64,000 nt of DNA from Panaeolus papilionaceus (taxonomy: Eukaryota > Basidiomycota > Agaricomycetes > Agaricales). The DNA is taken from contig JADNRZ010000009.1 of NCBI GenBank assembly GCA_015501605.1, forward strand, positions 1,116,001 through 1,180,000, given 5' to 3'. A program made the position numbers and the translations under genes. Below the pieces are notes generated by a model. It was given only the letters and a program-made list of their open reading frames with translations. It had not been told where the DNA came from and did no database searches. Shown here one piece after another: positions 47,354 through 57,569 of the stretch. Position 1 is the stretch's first letter; the number at the start of each line of letters is the position of its first letter.

Positions 47354-49137
47354 TTACGCTAGCTGATGGATAGCCAAAGGTACATGTGTGTTGTCGTCAT
47401 TGTCACTATTAGGGTTATTGCTCAGCGGACTGGGAGGCTCATCACCAACGCTTGCGAGCGACAGCTGGTCATGCGGCCGGAATCTAGGTTGAGCGGTTCT
47501 CATGCTGATTCGACGGCCATCTACGCTGATAGATTCCACCTATTAAAATTATAACGTATTCAGTATTGATCTCAAGAGAGGAGGGATAAGTAGCCTACTT
47601 CATTCATCTGGAGCAAGATGCCTCGTAGGTTTTCTCGACAGAGTAAACTGTCCATCAACGTCTAAAGTGACCAGTCAGTTGTTGGGCTGCATCTAGAAGG
47701 ATGGAATGCGACTTGCATTGGTGTAGACTCTGGCAATGGGAATTCCGAATATGGCGAAGATCTGGGTGTCTATGCGGATAATGTAGAACGACAGGGTTAA
47801 GATGGAAAAAACGCTGCCTGCTAGACCTGCAATAAACAACGGATAGGTGAAGGAATCAGCAAATGAACACCTTGAATAACGGAGGCCGAGATAACAAAGC
47901 GAGAAGAAGACACGGCGTTCTTACCTGTCTGAATCGCGGTGCGTACGAGGGTGTTGACGATGGTTGCTGATTTCGGCAAGCCCGAGCGAGACTTTAGAAG
48001 GATGTAGATAAGGGTACCTGCCAAAGAGAGGTTTGAGTAAAAGGAAGATTCCGGGTAATGCAAAGGGAGAAGAATAATAGCAGGTACTTACCAGAAAGTA
48101 CGGTGTCCGTGATCATCTGGAAGCCGAACCAGACAGATAAGATGACATTGACACGCGGCATATCGAATGCTCTGAAGAGCGTAACAAGACAGATATTAAT
48201 TGCAGTAAAAGAATGGGAGGTGGTGTGGCGACGTACGTTCGAACCCAAATCCATGTCACTGTGCCACAGGCGAATCCAAGTGCAAATGTGAGGGCAGTTA
48301 AGCCTATCATTAAGATGGACAGAAGGCGATTTGTGAGGCGCATTATGCTATAGCACGCCGAATAAGATATACAAGACCGGGGGTATGAAAAGATGCAGAT
48401 ACTCACCGATAGCTGAGGAACATGTGCATGATGAGAGAAGTAGCGACGGTGACGAACATGGTGATGCGATATGGCCATAGCGGAACTACAAAGACGCGTC
48501 TGTTTAGGGGTAGATATTTCAATGCGACAGCCAAGAATACTCACCAAGTAGCGCTGCTGGGTTTAGATAATTCTCGACGCTAGAATGTTGAAATCAGGGT
48601 AGGAACATTGTGCAATTCTGTGCCATCATACCAGTAGAACCACAAAAGGTATACCAGGCTTATGAAAGAGTGAGTGGGTGTTTGATTTATATCGTGATTC
48701 AACAGGCTTACGATAAACTGTGGGTAGTGTCGATAATGGCTAAACCGCACACGACCAGTCTGAGTGATGGTGATGGTGGTGAAGGTGAGGAGATGGGACA
48801 CAATAAGAGATGAAAAATCAGCCTACTTTATCCACAATGGATCCCTAAAGTCTGTTATTTGGATGTCAGTCAAAAGGTTATACTGCAGCAGAAAAAAACG
48901 GAACCTGTGAAGAAGTAGCTGGCATATTGGAAGCTGACAAGACCAAAAAGCCAGGTATTCACTGTATTAGGAGCTGAGGAATGTGGTGGAACACGAAAGA
49001 AATGGGCTCTCACGAGCAACTCCCAACACAACAGGACCTAAGTGCAGACAAAGAGATGAGAATGGACTTTTAGAAGGACAGAAAAGCGGTAAGCACTCAC
49101 CCAAATGCACAATGATTTGGTCCTTGAAAATGTCCAT
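47354..49137 (-). CDS. Seven-transmembrane protein with DUF6534 domain
   Basis: Fourteen exons: 49101-49137, 49014-49037, 48905-48961, 48827-48851, 48712-48759, 48632-48658, 48545-48579, 48407-48485, 48237-48347, 48092-48171, 47925-48017, 47717-47826, 47599-47661, 47354-47539. They sum to 975 nt, 324 residues. The start MDIFKDQIIVHLGPVVLG, the following TWLFGLVSFQYASYFF and DFRDPLWIK, and the later RVNVILSVWFGFQMITDTVL, TLIYILLKSRSGLPKS and YTNTLMDSLLCRENLRGI match an agaricomycete-expanded family of unknown function. About seven hydrophobic helices are predicted by eye. The tail after ESISVDGRRIS is hydrophilic. Eight exons are under 65 nt, and the intron at 47662-47716 uses a GCAAGT donor. 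I do not know the role; a receptor-like membrane function is often guessed for this family. Confidence 0.85.
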
Positions 49138-50048
49138 AGCCCAGTTAATGCATGTGGTAGTTCGGGAATTGGGGGGGAGTGGGTGGCTCGGTTGGCTATG
49201 TCTGTTTCTGGGATACTTATGTGTATATGTTCATCCCTTTGATATAGTCAGGGGGGATAGGGAACATTGTATAAGCTGGGAAATGGATTGGGATTGATTC
49301 CTTTGATTTGATTGGACGTTGGTTGGACATGTCTGAGAATGTGGGCGCCACAGGCAATAGAAAAGACCGCATTTGGAGTAGACAGTACGTTTTTTCAATG
49401 GTATTGGTAGACCAGCGAGCAAGTGGATATTGTGTAAATGTCAACGCTTCGGGCAAGGCTCCAATAATAATAAAATTGTGTGTAGGGTATGCTGGGCTAT
49501 TAGGCAAAGTGTAGCTATGTAGGCCATACGGGCTCTCTGATGAACTGAACGCGTAAAAATGTCAAGAAAATAAGCGACTGTTTTCGCATCACCTCAAGAG
49601 CAAAGACGATGAAGACAGACTGGCACTCGATGAAATCAGTGTGGACCTACTTATTTCGACGTGTGCAATGATAACGTTGTGCTCCACTGTTCTAGTGTCG
49701 GTGAGTAGATTGTCGTGATGCGGAGCGAATAAGGGAGGCTGGATAAAAATAGTTATCGAGTGACGCTTCAATGCTCCGACATGACCACAAGTAAAACTCT
49801 GGATAGCTTCATACAACCTCTATCCAAGCCATGGTCATGTCAACTAGGCTTTAAACTGTGACCGATAATGTGACAATTAAGTTGCCTTTACCATTTCCGA
49901 TGGATGAATTCGAAGAGTCCGTTGAAATGGATTCGGAATCTTTTTTGTCAAATGCTCTTATACCCCTTGCATTCGACCATCTCTTCCTTTCGCTTCCTTT
50001 GTCCCCCATCATCATCGTCAACGACGCTCCCTCAACCACCTCCGATCC
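49138..50048. other. Divergent intergenic region between DUF6534 and DUF202 genes
   Basis: About 910 bases between two start codons pointing outwards. Short frames on both strands have no motif. It contains both promoters. Confidence 0.45.
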
Positions 50049-51061
50049 ATGCCAACCATTATAACAGAGACAACACCATTATTGACCTCTAATCACTCCT
50101 ATAACACATCTATTGACCCCAATGACCCCACCACTTTACGTCAGAGAGTGGAATCAGCAGGTTCCTACAGTCTCGGTAAACAGAAGGCAGCATGCGATAG
50201 CGTAGACAACTTCGAATCAGACACGGAGAGCGCTTCATCTCATCCCTCAACACTCTTGACACCCTCGCTCGACCCAAAATCATTGTCGACAAAAGGTACC
50301 AAGCTGCCACCCAAGTCTTCATCGGATACCGATGACTGTCTATGGTCTCCCTTGGGGCTACTCGACAACGTATCGCTGCGTTTGGAGAACTCGGGCAGTG
50401 TGGCGCGTGACCACCTAGCCTCCGAGCGTACTTTCCTAGCATACATGCGCACCAGCTTGGCCATTGCATCCTCCGGTGTCGGTGAGTTCATTTCATTCTT
50501 TCCTATTACTTTGATGTCCTTTCTCCGCTCTATGCTCTATTTTAACCTTAATTATATACACGCACTCCAATGGGGCTTATGGTGCTGTTGTTAATTATAC
50601 TTGCATTAATAATCTACTACTCCTTTCGATATCATTTAGAGCCTACCTTCCAAGCTTTCTTGGCTGATCGTCTACCTTAGCTCTCGTCCAACTCTTTGCA
50701 ACCTCATCCATAGCGAGTGATGCAAGCAATCATCTGGGAAACTTCATTCGTCCTCTTGGTGCATCAACCGTCGTAGTCGGCCTCATGGTCTTGTTTATAG
50801 GTACGCAGTCCTCATTCATTCCGAACTCCACATCATAACCTTAAGTCTTATTCATTAACCTTCTCGCTGTTTTATCCCTATCCCTTAATAGGGGTTGTCC
50901 GCTACTTCACCGTACAACAGGCACTCATCAAGGGCCAATTTCCCGCAGCAAGAATCGCGACAGGCTTCATCGCCTTCGCCATCAGCGTTCTCGTCACCAT
51001 TACCTTCGGAATCATGCTCACAGGCCGGTTAAAGCCCTTTGAAAGCAAACCTCTCAACTGA
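50049..51061 (+). CDS. DUF202 membrane protein
   Basis: Three exons (50049-50481, 50681-50800, 50892-51061) give 240 residues. The first 110 or so are polar and Ser/Thr-rich, starting MPTIITETTPLLTSNHS; the acidic ETTPLL is a typical vacuolar or endosomal dileucine sorting signal. A DUF202 domain follows, beginning ARDHLASERTFLAYMRTSLA, then three membrane segments: SGVALVQLFATSSI, STVVVGLMVLFIGVVRYF and IATGFIAFAISVLVTITFGI. DUF202 occurs in bacterial YidH and in the yeast polyphosphate polymerase subunit Vtc1. This protein lacks SPX and catalytic domains, so a vacuolar membrane role is plausible but unproven. Confidence 0.85.
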
Positions 51062-51436
51062 AATTCCACCATGATCATCGTCTCCTATCACGAACAAGCT
51101 TCGTTGTACCGCAACTCGTCTCTTTTATTTTCCAGTAGGTATACGGGCTCATCAGCTGAATACCCACACACATCATGCATCCTCATTACGATATACCCTA
51201 TCATGATTTCACGCAATACATTCTTGGACTTTCGGAGCATTATATCTATTATTATAGCTCTATGTACTATCGAGCACTCGTTAGCTCGCATCTTAGTCTT
51301 TGTACTCACGACACAGCGAATAAGCAATGAATGTTTCTAGCTTCAGTTCTCCGTAGAACCCGTGTTCGCTATGCCTGTGAAAAAATATAGGCTGCGCAAT
51401 AACACCGCCGAGGCCAATGTCAAGAAAGCCACCGTT
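51062..51436. other. Convergent intergenic region
   Basis: About 375 bases between the stops of two genes facing each other. AT-rich, with no gene supported. It should contain both 3' UTRs. Confidence 0.4.
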
Positions 51437-53680
51437 TCACAGAGAACCACCGACAGATTCCATGGTCTAGGTAAAAAGTCATCAGTTTCAAGGGCCAAGG
51501 ATTATCACGTCTACGAGGGTCGCCGCAGGGTGTATGGCTCTCACAAATATAAAAAAGACGAGCAAGAAACAGTGAGACTCACAAAGGGAGATGCGGTCGG
51601 ACCATCGAGAATGGCAAGTTCCTCCTTGGTGAACGGTAGACGAGGAACGATGAGCGTTCGTAATGGGAGTAACAGCATAATGATAACAGGGAACCCGATA
51701 GCAGCTGGGAAATAGCACATTAGAAAAAAAATGATCAAAAGATACAAAAGAAGGTACCGTACCGATAGTTTGAGTCACCGCAAATGTCGCGCCGAATCCG
51801 ACCAGTTGGATGCCTAGGAAGAGTACGATCCTTGATTTGCGTACTTTGTGCAGTGGCTCGTGTTTGGAGGTTAAGTTCTTGTCTTGGATGAGGAACAGGA
51901 ACTTTCGCGTGATCCCGTTGCCCTGGAGCGCGTCTGCACCCATGTACCAGCTACATGCACGAGGTTAGTGATTGTCTTGGTAGAGCTGGAAGTATCATGC
52001 ATCGACGTACAATAATCCTGCTAATACGCCACGCGGGATCAAGTTCAACACATGCAGGAATGGACCAGTGAGCAGAACGAGACACAGGCTGCCTTGTGCG
52101 AGATTCGACACCCGCTGTTCGACAACTGCAACGGGGACTTCATGTGCTTGTTGAGGGTTAAAACTAATCTCAGGCTGAGGAATAGAATCGTTGTTGGAGG
52201 AAGTGGTACGTGTCTGTGTCTGTGAGCGAGATGCATGGTCTTCTTCGTCTTTTTCTCGCTTTGGAGATCGGCCCATTATCAACAACGATGTCGTATGAAT
52301 AGGCGCTTGTGGAATGAGTCCATTTGGCGCAGGAAGTCCTAGTAGACCTGCGATAAAGGTTGTCACTCCCAAAAGGAAGAAATCATAATGGAAACCGGGG
52401 GGTTTGCGAAGAGGGAATTCAGAGCCTTGTGCCATGAGTGACTGCAAAACAATATTAATACCAGAACATTAAATACTCGGAATTAAGCATACCGAAACGT
52501 TGTGGTCAAAGAAGAAAAGGATCCATAGGACGAATCCAAAAGGAATCGCAATTCCAACCCATTTGCCGTCGAGTTCCCAAAACTTGACAAGCCATGGTCG
52601 ATCACCAGCAGCACGGAATGCATGGCCCACAGGCAGTGTCAGAGGATTACTAGCGTTAAATCTCCCCCAATAGGCCATAGCCGACGACGCGATGAGGGAT
52701 ATGGGCATGCCATAGTCTGCTAAAAAGCGACGAACGTGTCGGTGGAAATATGGTGTTTGCGAGAGTGTGCGGAATAGGAATGAGGTTACGAGCATGAGGA
52801 TTGCGAGGATGATCGAGACGAGTACGCCTTGAGCTTGCGGTGAGTCGGACGGCACGAATTGGCGCGTGAGGACCTGGATGCCGTATTGGAGATACACCCA
52901 TGATACATAGAAGCCAAAAGTGTCGCATGAGAATAGCGTTACATATTTGAGGAAATTGCACCCTGTTATGGATCGTCAAATACTGGTTTGGGTCTATGAA
53001 CTAGACGTACAGTTGAGGACGGCAGTTATCCAGTGGAAGATAGCACCCCATAGGTAGACCCAACCGATAAAGTGAAGGTAGACCGGTGGGTTTTCTTCGC
53101 GCTCCAATATTTCAAAGATAACTTTATTGAATACAGTGATGGGGCCTGTGGGAGCTGATTAGCGCCTCATTTCAAATGGAATTTGGACGGACAACGTACC
53201 AGTAACGCCCGCAATCGTAAGTGGTTGTGCGCCGAACACAGAAAATATAAAAGCAGCCATGAACGAAGACAGCAGGACTTCTGCAACACCATACTGCTCC
53301 GTCGTTTCTATTAGATCTAAAGAAAATGCGATTCCTGGCAAGACACTGGGGACGTGTGAGTAGGAGTGGGCAGAAAATAGCAATTGGGCTATATAGTAAA
53401 TAACTCACTTGGCAAAGAATATTAGCGCTGTTGCGGGAATAACACGATAATTCCAAGCGTCTCTCCAGTCACTCCAATACCAAGGAGCCCGGGCTCGTAC
53501 GTCGTTTCTAATACCAGATCCTAGTCCTCGAAGCCATGCTAATCGCACTGGGGGTATCTTTACAGTCGTTGATGTAGCAGCTGAAGGTTTCTCTTTGCTT
53601 TCAGATAGAATAGAAGGTGCTCTAGTTTCTTCTTGAACAGATGCGGTGTCTATGTCGGTTTGCGATAATTGAGCAGCCAT
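51437..53680 (-). CDS. BOR1: Borate/bicarbonate transporter of the SLC4 type (Bor1-like)
   Basis: Eight exons: 53409-53680, 53200-53345, 53011-53145, 52493-52962, 52011-52441, 51763-51950, 51583-51704, 51437-51466. They give 597 residues. After a polar head come the SLC4 helices: FFANVLPGIAFSLDLIETTE, FSVFGAQPLTIAGVTGPITV, CDTFGFYVSWVYLQYGIQVL, IAIPFGFVLWILFFFDHNVS, FHYDFFLLGVTTFIAGLLGL-PAPNGLIPQAP, GVLAGLFWYMGADAL, and IGFPVIIMLLLPLRTLIVPR. The domain with DHNVSSLMAQG and PNGLIPQAP is highly characteristic. A hydrophilic cytosolic insert follows helix 10. Yeast Bor1 exports borate at the plasma membrane. The final exon has only ten codons (TMESVGGSL and stop), found by matching the family's C terminus. 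Confidence 0.93.
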
Positions 53681-53938
53681 GATAGTAGTCGTGAAACAGA
53701 ATCGGTTGGGTGGATATATCCCACCTGAAGAGAAAAATTATATTTCTCCTTATTATTAAAATGAAAAAAGACAAAAGCTAGAGAATAAAACAGAGGAAGC
53801 CAGGTGGCATGGTATAGAGTTGTCGAAGAGAAGAATCAGAGGAGAAAGCCAGTCAGTCATTAGGAAAATCTTGTTAACCGAGTGCCAGTTGGATGCCGAC
53901 ATCTTTGCCGGTGTTCTGCCAACTCTCCCCGATACCAC
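53681..53938. promoter_or_regulatory. Shared divergent promoter, BOR1 and ABHD12-like gene
   Basis: 258 bases separate two outward-facing start codons, so both promoters and 5' UTRs lie in it. An AT-rich stretch with ATTATTAAAATG is near 53750. No specific factor site is assigned. Confidence 0.45.
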
Positions 53939-55370
53939 ATGCCACCAGCAATCAAATTCTGGTTTGCTGGCCAGAAATATCTAGTTGCATTCGGAGCCCT
54001 ATACGTTCTTCTTGTAGCTTTACTTGCAACACCCCAATTTCAGAACCAGTAAGTCGTATTTTGACTATATCAGCCATTCGTCACAAACCTCTTATCATCT
54101 GGCAGTGCATTATTCTTGAACGCAGTCAGACTACCTTTCTTTGCGAAATTTGATACCCCAGAGAAATACGGCCTTGCTCGTGCGTATACTTTCAGATATC
54201 ACTCCAGACCATCTATTCAAAGCAAGCAAAATAGCAAACAGAACGATCAACTTCAAACTCCAAACGCCGGACAATGAGAGCTTAGGCGCCTGGTTCGTCC
54301 TCTCCGAACGCTACTACCTCTCTCTCCCAGATATCCCTGCCAACCCAGCGGATCACATCGCCACAGCACTAAGCCAACAACCCGTCATCCTTTTCCTGCA
54401 CGGAAATGCCGCTACACGTGCCTTCACCGCTCGCGTTCGCGCCTACGAGATTCTATCCAGCCGTCTCGGCGCAAACATCCTCGCTATCGATTATCGCGGC
54501 TTTGCCGATAGCACAGGCTACCCTTCGGAGCAGGGCCTCGTTACGGATTCCAGGGCAGCGTTCGACTGGCTAGTTGAGCAAGGCAAGAAACCGGAGGATA
54601 TACTTGTCATTGGGCATAGTTTGGGCACGGGTGTTTCTGGACAACTTGCTGCGCAGCTTGCCGGTGAAAAGATAGCTCCCAAAGGATTCGTTCTGCTATC
54701 TGTGAGTTCCTTCTACGTTCTTTCTTATCTAAATATCTGACGTTGGTCATGTATTATAGCCGTTCTCGAGCATCGCAGAGGTACTAGAGACTTACAACAT
54801 GTTTGGTTTCATACCCCTCATGAAACCCATCTCTATCATCCCAGGAGCTGCTCGTAAGTTTATTCACATCCCTTCGAGGCATTTCGTTGACAGAAGTATT
54901 ACAGAACTCATAAAGAGGGCAGTGATACACCGCTTTGACACGCTTCAAGCAGTCCCAGTACGTGAACCTCTCTAAAGAACACTTCCACAAGCTGACTCAC
55001 TCTCCCTCAGAATATCACCGCTCCTGTCCTCATCGCACACGCCGAAGATGATTGGGACATCCCCGACTCACACTCTGACATCCTCTTCCAAGCCTTCCTC
55101 GAACCCCACCTCCCACATCTCGACAAATTCAACGCCTTATTTCCAAGCAGCGAAGAATGGAACGAATTCACTGTGGAGCGTGATGAACGTGATAGGAAAC
55201 GAAAGGAACTGGTTAAGAGCAGGTCGATACCCAACTTCGGGAGAGTGGATAGCTTCACGGCGGACGGTCGTACTGTTACCCTCGTCAAGAGTCATTATGG
55301 CGGCCACGATTATATTGTGCTTCAAGAGGGTGTTGTAGATATCATTGGGAGGACCTTCGGGTTCCTTTAA
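53939..55370 (+). CDS. Alpha/beta hydrolase, ABHD12-like
   Basis: Six exons (53939-54048, 54106-54179, 54235-54701, 54760-54853, 54905-54957, 55011-55370) give 385 residues. An N-terminal membrane anchor (YLVAFGALYVLLVALLA) is followed by an alpha/beta hydrolase fold: oxyanion strand VILFLHGNAATR, LAIDYRGFADSTG, the nucleophile elbow VIGHSLGTGVSG near residue 190, an acid in APVLIAHAEDDWDIP, and the histidine in SHYGGHDYIV. Serine, aspartate and histidine are therefore all present. ABHD12 relatives hydrolyse lysophospholipids or monoacylglycerols at the ER membrane; this substrate is not known. The third intron acceptor is chosen by family alignment over a nearby alternative. Confidence 0.87.
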
Positions 55371-55648
55371 TAATAGTACTGACAGAAGCATGCCCCAAAT
55401 CGATCCACTCTGCATGCCAAAAGTCCATCAATAACATGAAATAAATTATACCGAGTCAGCGAGCGTGGGTGTAGTAATGGTTGATCCACCGTCGTAAATA
55501 TTAAATGGGGGATAGGATGTAGTGGACCGTATGTAATGCATGGAATATCACAGCAAGGATGATGTTGAGGGGTATCAGGTATGGCTCTATGATGCAGCGA
55601 GTATTAAAGTACGACGTAAACGGCGATCGGCACTCTTAATGCCCTTTT
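55371..55648. other. Convergent intergenic region, hydrolase and glycosyltransferase
   Basis: 278 bases between the two stops. It holds both 3' UTRs; nothing else is seen. Confidence 0.4.
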
Positions 55649-57400
55649 TTAATCATCGATTTCGTTGGAGAGGGCAAGTCGCTCAACGCAGAGGCGGATG
55701 ACGGCGTCTGCGTCAATGGGGATTTCATTCCCTTGAAAGCCTTCCACGTATTCCGGCAGGGGTAGCCCTGGGCTTGTAAATGTTCTAAGGAGAATATGTG
55801 AGATTTGGGCGAGAAAGAAATAAAGAGAAGTGCACTTACTGGGAATCCCAGAATCCAAAGTGCTCCATGTCCAGTGCACGCGTTGTCCACTCATAATCAT
55901 GAGCGAAACCCTTGGGATAGAAGAACTCCATGACAGTGGACCTCGGTGTCGGGTTCATCCAGACCAAGGACGTCAATCCATTTCCGTGAACGCCCATTAG
56001 CACCTAAACCACGATTCGGGGTTAGAATGTCCCAACAGGTCACAAGCGAAATGTGGGGGCACTCACTGTCGTCCTGGCAGCAAGTCTGATCTGCTCAACA
56101 GGTGACATGTCCTCTGCATTGACAATATTCACCTCGCAATCATACTCATCCCGCAAATTGTTCAATTTCTCGACAAGCTTCTGGTGGTGAGAAGGTATCA
56201 GCATACGACGACCCCAATCCTGGCGCGAAATGTAGGTGATGACGGGTCGACCCAGTGTTCCACCTCCAACTGAGGGGTCAAGGCCTGCAAATTGAACCAC
56301 ATTGTTTCGGATTGGTTGCCACCAGTCTAAAGTTGCAGGTAGCACCGCTGGTGAAGAAGCAGTACGCTGGAATCGAAGGTAGTTGTAGGACATCATCGCT
56401 GCAGACCGATCCGCTAGGATAACTCGCTCAAAAACAAATGGCCTATCCATCTCTGCTCGGTCTCGCCAGTCGTCGATGAATTCCATAGTGACCGAGGGGA
56501 AGGAAGCGCGTACGACCCATTGATTGAGCGAGGCATAGTCACGCCAGTGGTTGTTGTCTAAGCGGTTGAACCAGATACGCTGTATGGGCGGTAGGGTGGT
56601 GTTACCCGCCTTGTTGATAGTACGATCCAGAGACGAATATGTTCTCCAGAAGCCAAACCAGAGCTCTGCAGACCAATGGTAATAATGCGTGACACTAAAG
56701 TCAACGGAATAAGGACGAGCACTTGGGGACTACATTGTGAGCTGAGACGTACAACTGTGGAGGATCGTTTACGAGAAACTGCGCAAGTGTGCCAGAATAA
56801 TAAGTGGGTGTAGAACGGTTCAAAAGAAAATCAACGCACTGTCGCTCCTTCGATGGTTCGTGCACTGGCACCAAAGAGTTGTCGAGCCTCGCTGGTCGAA
56901 ATAACGCGTATGTCCTCGTCCGTTGGTAGGCGAGAATCTTCGGCCTCTTTTCCTGGTTTAATGTTGATGCCCTTGGAGTATATATAGCTTGGATCAGGCA
57001 CTGAATTCGGGTTGTCTGACACGACATAGACGACTCCTTTGTAGATATAAAGCTTCTCAAAGATTGTCCAACCTGGACGAATGTTAACATAACACTAAGC
57101 GAAATCAAGATATATCCAACCTGGTGTATGGGCTAGAATTTCCGTCTGAGGAGGTGGCTTGGAATGCCATGTAAGCTGTGTGTCTAGCGGAGGAATGTGC
57201 AGGATGTCCTTATGCGAGTGTAAAGGTGTGGTGGTGGTGTTAGGAACGAGTGCTAAGAATGGTAGATTGGGCGAAGAGGCAGAGTTTGACAGAGATAGTA
57301 GAAATATACACAGGAGAGTCAGAATACAGACCTCTCTAGGTGTGGGCGCTTGGACAACCATGATGGTCACAGAGAACCTCCTCGCACTTTTCAACGCCAT
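55649..57400 (-). CDS. Glycosyltransferase family 61 protein (DUF563 type)
   Basis: Six exons (57121-57400, 56840-57072, 56753-56778, 56067-56694, 55840-56003, 55649-55784) give 488 residues. The start MALKSARRFSVTIMVV leads to a signal-anchor (EVCILTLLCIFLLSLSN), so it is a type II Golgi/ER protein. The lumenal part contains GWTIFEKLYIYKGVVYVVSD, a YYHWSAELWFGFWRTYSSLD segment, RPVITYISRQDWGRRMLIPS and MGVHGNGLTSLVWM, the core GT61 motifs near the sugar-nucleotide site. GT61 enzymes transfer xylose, GlcNAc or similar sugars; the fungal acceptor here is unknown. Exon 3 is only 26 nt, found by joining EGAT and FLVNDPPQ across an intron the raw frames hide. An ATG at 57436 would add 12 residues. 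Confidence 0.87.
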
Positions 57401-57569
57401 TTTGGTATTGGCCACATTTCCTTTTTGGGAACACAAAACGTGCTCGGCCTATGACGCACAACACAAACGCGCTTGCAACTCTTGAATGGTCCACTTCAAG
57501 TACCATTTTAAATAACAATTAAAGAGACATGGTAGCAACGAGAAAACTAATAATACAGCGGGCAACTTG

